Shown here: positions 27,489-36,421 of the stretch, one piece after another
Position numbering within the stretch: the first letter of the stretch is position 1
Layout of the letters: each line of letters starts with the position of its first letter
Assembly (NCBI GenBank): GCA_003202005.1
Contig: QJJF01000006.1
Location: forward strand, 1-64,000
Direction: 5' to 3'
From: Williamsia faeni
GTDB lineage: Bacteria > Actinomycetota > Actinomycetes > Mycobacteriales > Mycobacteriaceae
DNA length: 64,000 bases
Notes under the pieces: generated by a model
The model's input: only the letters and a program-made list of their open reading frames with translations
Databases searched by the model: none
Told to the model about the DNA's origin: nothing
Position numbers and translations under genes: made by a program

Positions 27489-28000
27489 CCACCACCGAGA
27501 CCGGCAGCGCGTTGATCACGCAGAACATGATCGAGCAGTTTCTCTATCGCGAAGCGCGGTACCTCGACGATCGCGAGTTCGAGAAGTGGCTCGAATGCTA
27601 TGCCGATGACGTCGTCTACTGGATGCCGTCCTGGGACGACAACGACAAACTGGTCGAAGATCCCCAGCGCGACATCTCCCTGATCTACTACGGCAACAAG
27701 GGCGGACTCGAGGACCGGGTTTTCCGGATCCGCACCGAACGATCTTCTGCCACATCCCTTCCCGAACCCCGCACGAGCCACAACATCAGCAATGTCGAGG
27801 TGATCGAGCGACGCGGTGATCTCGTCGACGTTCGCTTCAACTGGCACACGATGTACTTCCGGTACAAGACCGTCGACCCGTACTACGGAACATCGTTCTA
27901 CACCATCGATTTCACCGGGGGACAACCGCTGATCCGCCGAAAGACCGTGGTGCTGAAGAACGACTACATCCACCACGTCGTCGACGTCTACCACTTCTGA
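27485..28000 (+). CDS. benB: Benzoate 1,2-dioxygenase small (beta) subunit
   Basis: Structural beta subunit of the dioxygenase, 171 residues, with the family pattern [32 protein letters not shown] and [36 protein letters not shown] at the C-terminus. It forms the alpha3beta3 hexamer with BenA. It starts within the benA stop (ATGA) and is followed 10 nt later by the benC-benD gene. Confidence 0.96.
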   Translation: MTTTETGSALITQNMIEQFLYREARYLDDREFEKWLECYADDVVYWMPSWDDNDKLVEDPQRDISLIYYGNKGGLEDRVFRIRTERSSATSLPEPRTSHNISNVEVIERRGDLVDVRFNWHTMYFRYKTVDPYYGTSFYTIDFTGGQPLIRRKTVVLKNDYIHHVVDVYHF

Positions 28001-28010
28001 GGGAACTGAC

Positions 28011-30650
28011 ATGACCACCACACAGGAGGCGCCCAGCGGTACCACCGGCCATCAGGTCGCGCTGGCGTTCGAGGACGGCGTCACCCGCTTCATCACCTGC
28101 CGGGAAGATCAGACGGTGGCTGACGCGTCGTACCGGCAGCGCATCAACATTCCGCTGGACTGTCGCGACGGCGCCTGCGGTACGTGCAAGGCATTCTGTG
28201 AATCCGGTGAGTTCGACGGTGGCACATACATTTCCGATGCCCTCTCCGACGACGAGGCGGCGGCCGGATACACCTTGCCGTGCAGCATGAAGCCACGATC
28301 GGACCTGGTCCTCCAGATCGCTGCCACCTCCGCGATCGCCAAGACCGAGGCGGCCACGTTCGAGTCCACACTCGTCGAGCTGGACCGGATCTCGCCGACC
28401 ACGGTGCGATTCGGCGTCGAGGTGGCCAATCGTTCATCGCTTGCATTCCTGCCCGGGCAATACGTCAACATCTCGGTTCCCGGCACCGACGTCACCCGCA
28501 GCTATTCGTTCAGCAACAATCCGGACGACGAGCGGCTCAGCTTCCTGGTCAAGCTCAGTCCCGGCGGCGCGATGTCGGACTACCTCACCGACCGGGCCCG
28601 GGTCGGCGACACACTCACCTTCACCGGACCGCATGGCTCGTTCTTTCTCCGTGAGAGCGACCGGCCGATCCTGATGCTTGCCGGCGGGACCGGACTGGCG
28701 CCGATCCTGTCGATGCTGCGCAAGCTCGCCACCGACGGCAGCAGCCGACGAGCCCACCTGATCTACGGGGTGAGCGCTGACGACGACCTCGTGGAGACGT
28801 CGGTTCTCGATGAACTCTCGGGCGCTCTAGAAGGATTCACATGGGATCACTGTGTCTCCGATCCGTCGAGTGCCGCGAAGAACAAGGGCTACGTGATGAG
28901 CCTGATCGCGCCACAGCATCTGAACGACGGCGATGTGGCGATGTATCTCTGCGGTCCGCCGCCGATGGTGGAGGCGGCACGCACCCACGTCCGGGACGCG
29001 GGTATCTCACCTACCGGCTTCTACTACGAGAAGTTTGCCCTCGCTGCATCCGCCGGAACGCCTACAACTCCCGAAACAGCTTCTCCTGCAAAACAGTCAG
29101 CCGACGACGAGGAGATCATCCTGGCACCGGACGCGCGCTCCGTTGCCGCGCAGACGATGTTGCCGGCGGCCCGGATCGAACCGTGGACGAGGCCGGTGAC
29201 TGTCACCGACGAGGGCGATACGCCACGGCGAATCGCCGGTCAGGACATGTTCCCCGTGGACAAGACCGTCGAACCGGCCACCGCACCGCTTCGGGTGGTC
29301 GCCCCGGACATGGACGCACCGACGCCCCCGGCACAGGAGGCGCCTGCCGCGACGAGCACCGTCACTGTCGGCACCGGCGGTTACCAGATCGGTGAGGATC
29401 ATCCGGCCGTCCACGAATCCGATGCGATATTCGAGGCCCGCTCGGCACTCGAACTCGGTGCACTCGAAGTGACGTTGGGGCGCTTGAACACTCAACAGCT
29501 GGCCGGCTACCGCCTGCTCGCCGAGTCCACGGTTCCGTACGTATCGGGCGAGCATTTCGTCGATGCGGCCGAGTACACCGAGACCAACGCGGCATTCCAC
29601 GACTACCTGTTCACCCTCACCGGCAACGAGCATCTGCTGCAGGCCTACAAGGCCCTGGGCGTCAAAGGCCGGATGACCGAGGTACTGCGCAACGCGACGT
29701 GGTGCCACCCGCTGTGCGCGCAGGACCACCTCGACATCGTTGCCGCCTTCGAGGCCGGTGACCGCGATACTGCTCGATCGCTGATCATCGCGCATGCCGA
29801 CAGGTCCAAGCAGACGATGCGCCGGGCCATGGCCGACAACCTCGCCGCCCACGCTCCGCGCTTTGTCACACCTGGCCGGTTCACCGGACAGGTCGTGGTG
29901 GTCACCGGTGCCGCACAGGGCATCGGCGAACAGACCGCACGCCGCATCAGCGCCGAGGGTGGCCTGCTCGTTCTGGTCGACCGGTCCGAACTCGTCAAGG
30001 AACTCGCCGACGAACTGACCGCCGGCGGCGCCAACGCCATTGCCGTGACCGCGGATCTGGAGCACTGGGAGGGCGCCGAGTCCGTTGTCCGACAGACACT
30101 GTCGGCGTTCGGCCAGGTGGATGTCCTGATCAACAACGTCGGCGGCGCGATCAATTTCAAGCCGTTCATCGAGTTCACCGATGCCGAAATCCGCTCCGAG
30201 CTCGACCGCTCACTGCTGACCACGCTCTACACCTGCCGGGCCGCCCTGCCGGCGATGGTGAACCGAGGTCGCGGCGTGATCGTCAACGTGTCGTCCGCTG
30301 CGACGCGCGGCATCCATCGCATCCCCTACTCCGCGGCCAAGGGCGGGATCAACGCGATCACGGCCTCGCTCGCGATGGAGTACGCCGATGCCGGTGTCCG
30401 CGTCGTGGCCACCGCACCTGGTGGCACCGAGGCCCCGCCGCGACGCATCTCGCGTGGCACACCGGAGCCGGTGGATGAGACCCAACGCGCATGGCTGCAG
30501 GCCCATGTGGACCAGACGATCTCATCGTCGCTGATGAAGAGGTACGGCACGCTCGATGAACAGGCCGCCGCCATCTGTTTCCTGGCATCGGACGAAGCGT
30601 CGTACATCACCGGAACAGTCCTCCCCGTCGCCGGCGGCGACTGCGGATGA
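28011..30650 (+). CDS. benCD: BenC reductase - FCD-like domain - BenD diol dehydrogenase fusion
   Basis: One uninterrupted 879-codon gene combines functions normally encoded by benC and benD. Residues 14-105: plant-type [2Fe-2S] ferredoxin with Cys51, Cys56, Cys59 and Cys91. Residues 115-345: FAD/NAD reductase with RSYSFSN, GGTGLAPILSML and YLCGPPPMV. Residues 350-470: Pro/Ala-rich linker. Residues 471-612: all-helical FCD-like domain (ARSALELGALEVTLGRL, ETNAAFHDYLFTLTGN). As I recall, this domain also forms the C-terminus of longer actinobacterial BenC proteins. Residues 622-879: complete BenD short-chain dehydrogenase (TGAAQGIG 632-639, NNVGGA, Tyr773, Lys777), which oxidises the cis-diol to catechol with NAD+. 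No stop, frameshift or internal ribosome-binding site separates the parts. The polypeptide would both consume and regenerate NADH. Confidence 0.93.
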   Translation: MTTTQEAPSGTTGHQVALAFEDGVTRFITCREDQTVADASYRQRINIPLDCRDGACGTCKAFCESGEFDGGTYISDALSDDEAAAGYTLPCSMKPRSDLVLQIAATSAIAKTEAATFESTLVELDRISPTTVRFGVEVANRSSLAFLPGQYVNISVPGTDVTRSYSFSNNPDDERLSFLVKLSPGGAMSDYLTDRARVGDTLTFTGPHGSFFLRESDRPILMLAGGTGLAPILSMLRKLATDGSSRRAHLIYGVSADDDLVETSVLDELSGALEGFTWDHCVSDPSSAAKNKGYVMSLIAPQHLNDGDVAMYLCGPPPMVEAARTHVRDAGISPTGFYYEKFALAASAGTPTTPETASPAKQSADDEEIILAPDARSVAAQTMLPAARIEPWTRPVTVTDEGDTPRRIAGQDMFPVDKTVEPATAPLRVVAPDMDAPTPPAQEAPAATSTVTVGTGGYQIGEDHPAVHESDAIFEARSALELGALEVTLGRLNTQQLAGYRLLAESTVPYVSGEHFVDAAEYTETNAAFHDYLFTLTGNEHLLQAYKALGVKGRMTEVLRNATWCHPLCAQDHLDIVAAFEAGDRDTARSLIIAHADRSKQTMRRAMADNLAAHAPRFVTPGRFTGQVVVVTGAAQGIGEQTARRISAEGGLLVLVDRSELVKELADELTAGGANAIAVTADLEHWEGAESVVRQTLSAFGQVDVLINNVGGAINFKPFIEFTDAEIRSELDRSLLTTLYTCRAALPAMVNRGRGVIVNVSSAATRGIHRIPYSAAKGGINAITASLAMEYADAGVRVVATAPGGTEAPPRRISRGTPEPVDETQRAWLQAHVDQTISSSLMKRYGTLDEQAAAICFLASDEASYITGTVLPVAGGDCG

Positions 30651-30714
30651 TTCGGGAGGGTCCGCATCCGGCAAACACGCCGGACGACGGACGACCCGGC
30701 AATAGAATGGACCG

Positions 30715-33372
30715 ATGAGGTCCGCGACGGTGTGTGTCGGGCGCGACCGTGAACTCGGTGCGCTTGCTGCGCAGCTCGCCGCGACCGCAACTGACGGCGC
30801 GTTGATCGTCGCGGTGCGCGGAGACAACGGCATCGGGAAGTCGACGTTGGTGCAGGCCCTTGCCGACCGACACAGCGGCCCGGTGTGGTCGGCGACCACC
30901 GCACCATGGGAGACCTCGAGTCCTGGTGCGGTGTTGCACCAACTCTTCCAGCAGGACCTGTCCGGCAACCCGCTGGATGTCGCCACACAGATCGTCGACC
31001 ATGTCACTGCCGCAACAGCTTCCACCAATCAAGGCCTTGTCATCATCGACGACGCCGAACAATCCGACGAGCTGTCTCTGCAGGCGCTGACCACCGCGGT
31101 TCGGCATCATTGCGGCGTTCCGATGTTGGTGGTGCTGACCTTCACCGACCCGACCGCATCGGCGGTAGATCTCGCATCCGACATCATCGTGCTCTGCGGC
31201 CTCGACTCCGCCGCGATAGGTGAACTCGCCCGCAGCCGAGGGGTGGTGGTCCACCCGGCGATGGTGCCGGCACTGGCCGTCCACACCGGCGGCAACCCGC
31301 GATATGTCGCGGCACTGCTCGACGAGGTCCCCGCGCACGTCTGGACCCACCCGGGCGCAGCGCTCCCCGCACCGTCACCAGTGGTGTCGCGCGTGCGGAA
31401 GCAACTCGACGACTGTGGTCCACAGGGACGGTCGCTGGTCGAGGCATTGGCTATCCTGGGTGAGCGCGGTTCCTTCACCGAAGCTGCGGCACTTGCTGAT
31501 TCGAAGACACCGCTGATCGCCATCGACGAAGGCAAGGCCGCCGGACTTCTGATCGATGCACCCGAGCCGTCGCGTTCCCACACCGCCGTGATCCGCGATC
31601 GGATCACCCGGGTCGCGGTCCTCGACATCATGGGTGCCGCCGCAGCGGGACGTGCCCATCTGCGGGCCGCCGACGTTGTCGACGACCCGGTACGCAGCCT
31701 GATCCACCGCGTGAGCGCCACCGCCACGCCCGATCGAGCGCTGGCCGATGCCACTGATGCCCTGGCGCGCGAACGTGGTAACGCCGGCGCCTGGGCCGAA
31801 GCGGCCGGACTGTTCCGAGAGGCCTTTCGTCTCTCGACCGACCGGTCGCTGCGCGAGGACAGGCTGATCCGAACCGCGGATGCCCTGGTGGCCGCGGGAG
31901 ATATCGCCGCCGCACTGGCGCTGGTCCCAGACCTCGAGGCGTTGACCGAGACGGCACTGCGCGATGCGGTGCTCGCCTATCTCGCGATCGTTCGTGGCCG
32001 CGCCGCAGAAGCGGAGATCCGCATGAATCGGGCGTGGGACATCGTCGACAGCGCCACTGACCCGGCGTCGGCAGCGCTCATCGCACAGCGCCACGTCCTG
32101 CATTCACTGAGCCGTTGCGGTGGCGTCGAGGTGGTCGAATGGGCAGACCGGGCACTGTCTTTGGCGCAACCCGACTCCCCCGCAGCCATCGAGGCCGAAG
32201 CCATCCGGGGCCTGGGCCTGGCTTCCTCCGGCCGGCCAGATCTGGCCGACGACGCCTACCGCAACCTGGAGCAACGCGTCCACCCCGGCGTCCAGGCACA
32301 ACGCGTCAGCCTCGGTCGGGGCTGGCTGCAACTCGCCAACGACGACGTGGACGGCGCCCGCACCAATCTCGAAACTGCTGTCGCCACCGCACATATGGGT
32401 GGTTCGGCCCGAATCTCGATGTGGGCCTACGGATGGCTGGCGAGGTTGCAATTTCTCACCGGCGACTGGGATCAGGCGCTGCACACGGTCGCCGATGGGC
32501 GTCAGTTGGCCGAATCGAGTGGAATCGTTCTGGCCACACCACTATTGGAATGGACAGCCGCTCAAGTCCACGTGCTACGTGGATCCTGGGATCTTGCCGG
32601 CGACGCCCTGCGCGCCGCGGAGGCGGTCACGCAGGACTACGAGATCATGCGCGCCCCGGCACTGATCGCACGCGCACAGATCGCCGAGGCCAACGCCGAC
32701 TACGGCGCCGTGATCCGGGCACTGGACCCGGTCCGTGCGATGTCCCCGGGAACGGCACTGGCGCAGCCGGGTTTCTGGCCCTGGGCCGACGTGCTCGCCA
32801 ACGCACTGGTGGTCGACGGACAACTCGCGACCGCGGAATCCTTCTTGGACTCACAGGAAGAACTGGCCCGGCAAGCCGGTCACCGATCCACACAGGCCCG
32901 CCTCGGCTATGCCCGCGGGCGGCTCCTCGGCGCGACCGGTGATCTCCACGGGGCCCGGCGCGCCTTCGAGAACTCATTGACCTTGCTCGACGGCCTGCCG
33001 TTGCGATACGACCTGGCCCGCATCAACTTCGCGTACGGCCAGACCTTGCGCCGGGCCGGCAAACGCCGGTCAGCCGACCCGGTGCTGGCCGCGGCCCGCG
33101 ACATCTACGCGTCACTAGGCGCGACAACGTACGTCGAGCGCTGCGACCGAGAGCTACGGGCCGGCGGCGTCAACGCGACGCTCTCCCGTAGTGACGTCGA
33201 ACTGACACCTCAGGAAGAAGCCGTCACCCGACTGGTCGCCCAAGGACTTTCGAACAAAGAAGTCGCCGCGGAACTCTACGTCTCACCCAAAACAGTGCAG
33301 TACCACCTCACCCGCATCTACTCGAAACTCGGTGTCCGGTCCCGCGTCGACCTGGCAAATCGGTACCACTAG
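30715..33372 (+). CDS. benR: LAL-type LuxR regulator with AAA ATPase domain (candidate BenR)
   Basis: An 885-residue large ATP-binding regulator of the LuxR family. The N-terminal AAA domain has Walker A GDNGIGKST and Walker B LVIIDDAEQ; the middle is a long TPR-like helical region; the C-terminal LuxR helix-turn-helix reads LTPQEEAVTRLVAQGLSNKEVAAELYVSPKTVQYHLTRIYSKLGVRSRVDLA. A LuxR-type BenR activates ben genes in Corynebacterium, and the placement directly after benCD supports the same role. TAGAAT at 30703-30708 sits 7 nt before the ATG with no ribosome-binding site, so the mRNA is probably leaderless with its own promoter. Confidence 0.85.
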   Translation: MRSATVCVGRDRELGALAAQLAATATDGALIVAVRGDNGIGKSTLVQALADRHSGPVWSATTAPWETSSPGAVLHQLFQQDLSGNPLDVATQIVDHVTAATASTNQGLVIIDDAEQSDELSLQALTTAVRHHCGVPMLVVLTFTDPTASAVDLASDIIVLCGLDSAAIGELARSRGVVVHPAMVPALAVHTGGNPRYVAALLDEVPAHVWTHPGAALPAPSPVVSRVRKQLDDCGPQGRSLVEALAILGERGSFTEAAALADSKTPLIAIDEGKAAGLLIDAPEPSRSHTAVIRDRITRVAVLDIMGAAAAGRAHLRAADVVDDPVRSLIHRVSATATPDRALADATDALARERGNAGAWAEAAGLFREAFRLSTDRSLREDRLIRTADALVAAGDIAAALALVPDLEALTETALRDAVLAYLAIVRGRAAEAEIRMNRAWDIVDSATDPASAALIAQRHVLHSLSRCGGVEVVEWADRALSLAQPDSPAAIEAEAIRGLGLASSGRPDLADDAYRNLEQRVHPGVQAQRVSLGRGWLQLANDDVDGARTNLETAVATAHMGGSARISMWAYGWLARLQFLTGDWDQALHTVADGRQLAESSGIVLATPLLEWTAAQVHVLRGSWDLAGDALRAAEAVTQDYEIMRAPALIARAQIAEANADYGAVIRALDPVRAMSPGTALAQPGFWPWADVLANALVVDGQLATAESFLDSQEELARQAGHRSTQARLGYARGRLLGATGDLHGARRAFENSLTLLDGLPLRYDLARINFAYGQTLRRAGKRRSADPVLAAARDIYASLGATTYVERCDRELRAGGVNATLSRSDVELTPQEEAVTRLVAQGLSNKEVAAELYVSPKTVQYHLTRIYSKLGVRSRVDLANRYH

Positions 33373-33400
33373 CCGCTGGCAGCGGCACCACCCGCGCGAA

Positions 33401-33517
33401 CCGCCGAGCGTGCCGATCCAACCGCCGACCGTGCCGAAATCACCGCCGACAGTGCCGAAAATCCTGGTGCGCAATAACTTTCGGCACGCTCAACGGCAAC
33501 GACGGCACGCTCGGCGG
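33401..33517. repeat. GTGCCG-type intergenic repeat array, copy 1
   Basis: Three direct 21-nt units beginning CCGCCGA(G/C)(C/A)GTGCCGA (33401, 33422, 33443) are followed by reverse-oriented units TTTCGGCACGCTCAACGG (33479-33496) and GGCACGCTCGGCGG (33504-33517), so the array can fold on itself. It lies between the convergent stops of the LuxR gene and the IclR gene and may also terminate transcription. A related array is at 42298-42414. Confidence 0.7.
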
Positions 33518-33558
33518 TGGTGCTGTGACGGTGTCACTTGGTCTCAATCGGCTCCCCT

Positions 33559-34347
33559 TCAGCGGGGCCGGTTGCCCAGATCTGCGCTGAGTTCAGCCGC
33601 GACCTCGACCAGGAAGTCGGCAGTCTGCGCCGCAAAGGATTCCGGGGTTGAGCGCGCCGATGACGTCGAGCAGGCCAGCGCGCCGACCACGGTTCCGGCC
33701 GCATCACGCACCGGCGCCGCCAGTGAGATCAACCCGACCTCAAGTTCCTGTTCGGTCAACGCGTATCCACGCGTCCGGACGGTTTCGAGTTCACGTTCGA
33801 GGTCGGCACCCGATGCCACCGTCGACTCCGTCAAGCGATGACCGAAGTCGGTCTGCTCGATCAGCGATTGCACCGCGGTGGGCGATGCCCAGGCCAGCAA
33901 CACCCGGCCCATCGACGTGGCATACGCCGGGATCCGGGTTCCCACCGACACATTGATGCTCATGATCCGACGCACCGGGACACGCGCCGCATAGACCACG
34001 TCCGGGCCGTCGAGTACACCCAACGACGCCGACTCATGCGTTGTCTCCGCGATGCGCAGCAGGTGCGGCATCGCGGTGTCGGCCAGCGAATGCGATGCGG
34101 TGTAATGCTGCCCGATGCTCAACACGCGCGGGGTGAGCGACCACTTTCCGCCGGAGCCGGTGACATAACCGAGCCGCTGCAGGGTCAGCAGGATTCTGCG
34201 CACCACAGGGCGCGAAAGATCGGTGGCAGTGGCCAATTCGGCCAGCGTCGGATTCGGTCGATCGGCATCGAAAGCCAGGAGCACCGCGAATCCGCGCTCG
34301 ATGCTCTGGATGTAGTCGCGGTCTCTGTCTTCACCGACCTCGGACAC
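33559..34347 (-). CDS. IclR family regulator (PcaR/CatR-type), paralogue 2
   Basis: A 262-residue IclR regulator: N-terminal winged helix (DYIQSIERGFAVLLAFDADRPNPTLAELATATDLSRPVVRRILLTLQRLGYV) and C-terminal effector domain (YAARVPVRRIMSINVSVGTRIPAYATSMGRVLLA). The latter is nearly the same in the second IclR gene at 35642, and is typical of PcaR/PcaU/PobR/CatR proteins that sense beta-ketoadipate-pathway intermediates. It is the last gene of the minus-strand pca group, 60 bp after pcaF. No catR lies next to catABC, so this could be the CatR counterpart (inference). GTG 34347 has a GAAGGGGG site. Confidence 0.87.
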   Translation of the reverse strand: MSEVGEDRDRDYIQSIERGFAVLLAFDADRPNPTLAELATATDLSRPVVRRILLTLQRLGYVTGSGGKWSLTPRVLSIGQHYTASHSLADTAMPHLLRIAETTHESASLGVLDGPDVVYAARVPVRRIMSINVSVGTRIPAYATSMGRVLLAWASPTAVQSLIEQTDFGHRLTESTVASGADLERELETVRTRGYALTEQELEVGLISLAAPVRDAAGTVVGALACSTSSARSTPESFAAQTADFLVEVAAELSADLGNRPR

Positions 34348-34377
34348 CACCGCCCCCTTCTGTTGTCGCGGGATCCA

Positions 34378-34392
34378 CCGTACGCAGTACGG
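34378..34392. promoter_or_regulatory. Small GTAC dyad upstream of the second iclR gene
   Basis: CCGTACGCAGTACGG is a 6-bp inverted repeat with a 3-nt centre, 31 bp upstream of the IclR start. It resembles half-sites of the TGTAC-N7-GTACA operators at pca and cat but with a shorter spacer. It could be an autoregulatory site. Confidence 0.35.
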
Positions 34393-34407
34393 ACAGCACT
34401 CGGGCGC

Positions 34408-35619
34408 TCAGGTGGTGCGTTCGAACACCGCCGCCAGCCCCTGACCGCCACCGATGCACATCGTCTCCAGTCCGTAGCGGCCCTCGCGACGATCGAGTTC
34501 ACGCAGCAAGGTCGCGAGGATCCGAGCACCGGTGGCCCCGACCGGATGTCCGAGCGAGATCCCCGATCCGTGTGGATTGAGCCGCTCGTCGCCGGCATCG
34601 AGTTGCCAGGCCTGCAATACCGCCAGCACCTGGGCGGCAAACGCCTCATTCAGCTCGATCAGGTTCATGTCGTCCATCGTCAGTCCGAGTCGGCCGAGCA
34701 CCTTCGCGACGGCGCCCACCGGACCAAAGCCCATCCGCGAGGGCTCCAGTCCGCTGACACCCCAACCCGCCAGGCGGGCTAGCGGACGTAGTCCCAGTTC
34801 TGCCGCGCGCTCGGGTGTGGTCACGATGCACGCCGCGGCCCCATCGTTCTGACCGCTGGCGTTACCTGCCGTCACGGTCGATTCGGGGTCGACCTTTATG
34901 CGGATCGGGCGCAGAGCGGTCAGCGATTCCATCGAGGTGTCGGCGCGTGGATGCTCGTCGGTGTCGATCACCACAGCCGGACCACGACGCTGCGGCACGC
35001 TCACCGGGACGATCTCCTCGGCGAACAGTCCACTGGTTTGTGCCGCAACAGCTTTCCGATGCGATTCGACCGCGAGTGCATCCTGGTCGGCACGGCTGAT
35101 CCCGAACTCCGCTCGTAGATTCTCGGCGGTCTCGATCATCCCGCCCGGCACCGGGAACTTGATGCCGCCGGCGGTGACCCGCGCGCGGGCCAGTCGGTCG
35201 GACAACTCGACACCGGATCCCTTGACACCCCACCTGATCGAATCCGTATAGAACTCGGCCTGACTCATCGATTCGGCACCACCGGCGATCACCAGATCAC
35301 TGGCGCCCGTGGCGACCTGCATGCACGCCTGCAACACCGCCTGCAGGCCCGATCCGCACCGACGGTCGACCTGCATACCCGGCGCCCCGATGCCCAATCC
35401 GGCATCGAGCGCGGCAACCCGGCCGATCGCGGGCGCTTCGCCATTTGGCGTGCCCTGACCGAGGATCACGTCGTCGACCTGATCCGGGAAGATGCCCGTC
35501 CGATTCATGAGCTCCGCGATGACGGTTGCCGCAAGTGACTGTGGTGCAATGTCTTTGAACTGTCCACCGAAGCGGCCCACCGGGGTACGCAGGGGTTCGC
35601 AGATGACGGCGTCGGGCAT
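34408..35619 (-). CDS. pcaF: Beta-ketoadipyl-CoA thiolase
   Basis: A 403-residue thiolase that splits 3-oxoadipyl-CoA with CoA into succinyl-CoA and acetyl-CoA. The acyl-acceptor Cys88 is in DRRCGSG, the catalytic His is in GHPVGATGARI and the second Cys is in CIGGGQGLA; NEAFAAQ is present. Sequence alone does not separate PcaF from other thiolases, but the position between pca regulators and near pcaD and pcaIJ makes the assignment secure. It lies 22 bp after the first iclR gene, in the same transcription unit. Confidence 0.9.
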   Translation of the reverse strand: MPDAVICEPLRTPVGRFGGQFKDIAPQSLAATVIAELMNRTGIFPDQVDDVILGQGTPNGEAPAIGRVAALDAGLGIGAPGMQVDRRCGSGLQAVLQACMQVATGASDLVIAGGAESMSQAEFYTDSIRWGVKGSGVELSDRLARARVTAGGIKFPVPGGMIETAENLRAEFGISRADQDALAVESHRKAVAAQTSGLFAEEIVPVSVPQRRGPAVVIDTDEHPRADTSMESLTALRPIRIKVDPESTVTAGNASGQNDGAAACIVTTPERAAELGLRPLARLAGWGVSGLEPSRMGFGPVGAVAKVLGRLGLTMDDMNLIELNEAFAAQVLAVLQAWQLDAGDERLNPHGSGISLGHPVGATGARILATLLRELDRREGRYGLETMCIGGGQGLAAVFERTT

Positions 35620-35641
35620 GATGGTCCTCCTGGTTGGTCGA

Positions 35642-36421
35642 TCAGAGCGCAGATGAGGCGCGGGTCAGGTCAGCGGTCATCGCCGACGCGGCTTTCAGCA
35701 ATTCGGGCAGTAGATCGCCGCGCACGGCATCAAGGCTGTACCGCGCCGACTGGGTGGATATGTTGACCGCAGCGATCACCGAGCCGTCCCGCCCGTGCAC
35801 CGGGGCGGCCAGCGAGCGCAGACCCAATTCGAGTTCCTCCTCGACGATGCAATATCCGTCGCGCCGGGTCCGCTCGATGGCGTCACGCAGCTCAGCGGTC
35901 GTGAGCTTAGTGTGTTCGGTCAATGCCACGGGTGACACCCTCTCGAGGTGCTCGTCGAGGTCCGCCGGCGCCAGATCGGCGAGCAGAACCCGTCCCATCG
36001 ACGTTGCGTATGCCGGGAATCGGGTGCCGATCGTGATGGACACCGCCATGATCCGGCTCACCGGAACACGTGCGACGTAGACGATGTCGTCGCCGTCGAG
36101 GATCGAGACCGACGCCGATTCGTGCACCCTCGCGGTCAGGGCTTCGAGATGCGGACCCGCGATCTCCGGCAGCGACAGGCTCGACAGGTAGCTGTAGCCG
36201 AGGTCCAGAACCCGCGGGGTGAGCCAGAAGACCGTCCCGTCGGATCGGACGTATCCGAGGTCGGCAAGGGTGAGCAGGAATCGCCGGGCCGCCGGCCGGG
36301 ACAACCCGGTGGACGACGCGATCTCACTGACACTCTGCCGTGGATGTTCGGCGTCGAACGCACGGATCACCGCCAGCCCACGGGCGAGGGACTGGACGTG
36401 GTCACCGGAGCCGGCCGTCAT
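35642..36421 (-). CDS. pcaR: IclR family regulator PcaR
   Basis: A 259-residue IclR regulator with the N-terminal helix-turn-helix (VQSLARGLAVIRAFDAEHPRQSVSEIASSTGLSRPAARRFLLTLADLGYV) and the effector domain (YVARVPVSRIMAVSITIGTRFPAYATSMGRVLLA). It is placed inside the pca unit with its ATG overlapping the pcaD stop (ATGA), as expected for PcaR. The likely effector is beta-ketoadipate or a nearby intermediate, and the likely targets are the paired TGTAC operators at 37209-37244. Confidence 0.88.
   Translation of the reverse strand: MTAGSGDHVQSLARGLAVIRAFDAEHPRQSVSEIASSTGLSRPAARRFLLTLADLGYVRSDGTVFWLTPRVLDLGYSYLSSLSLPEIAGPHLEALTARVHESASVSILDGDDIVYVARVPVSRIMAVSITIGTRFPAYATSMGRVLLADLAPADLDEHLERVSPVALTEHTKLTTAELRDAIERTRRDGYCIVEEELELGLRSLAAPVHGRDGSVIAAVNISTQSARYSLDAVRGDLLPELLKAASAMTADLTRASSAL

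Noticed and set aside
29097-30065. Minus-strand frame of 322 codons opposite benCD
   Set aside because: Covers the linker, FCD and start of BenD, all of which are recognisable on the plus strand; no motif on the minus strand.
28011-30650. Two separate genes benC and benD with an undetected internal start
   Set aside because: No stop codon, no overlap signal and no ribosome-binding site occur near the BenD start (about 29,875), so a fusion is the direct reading; a sequencing error is still possible and is listed as the refuting test.
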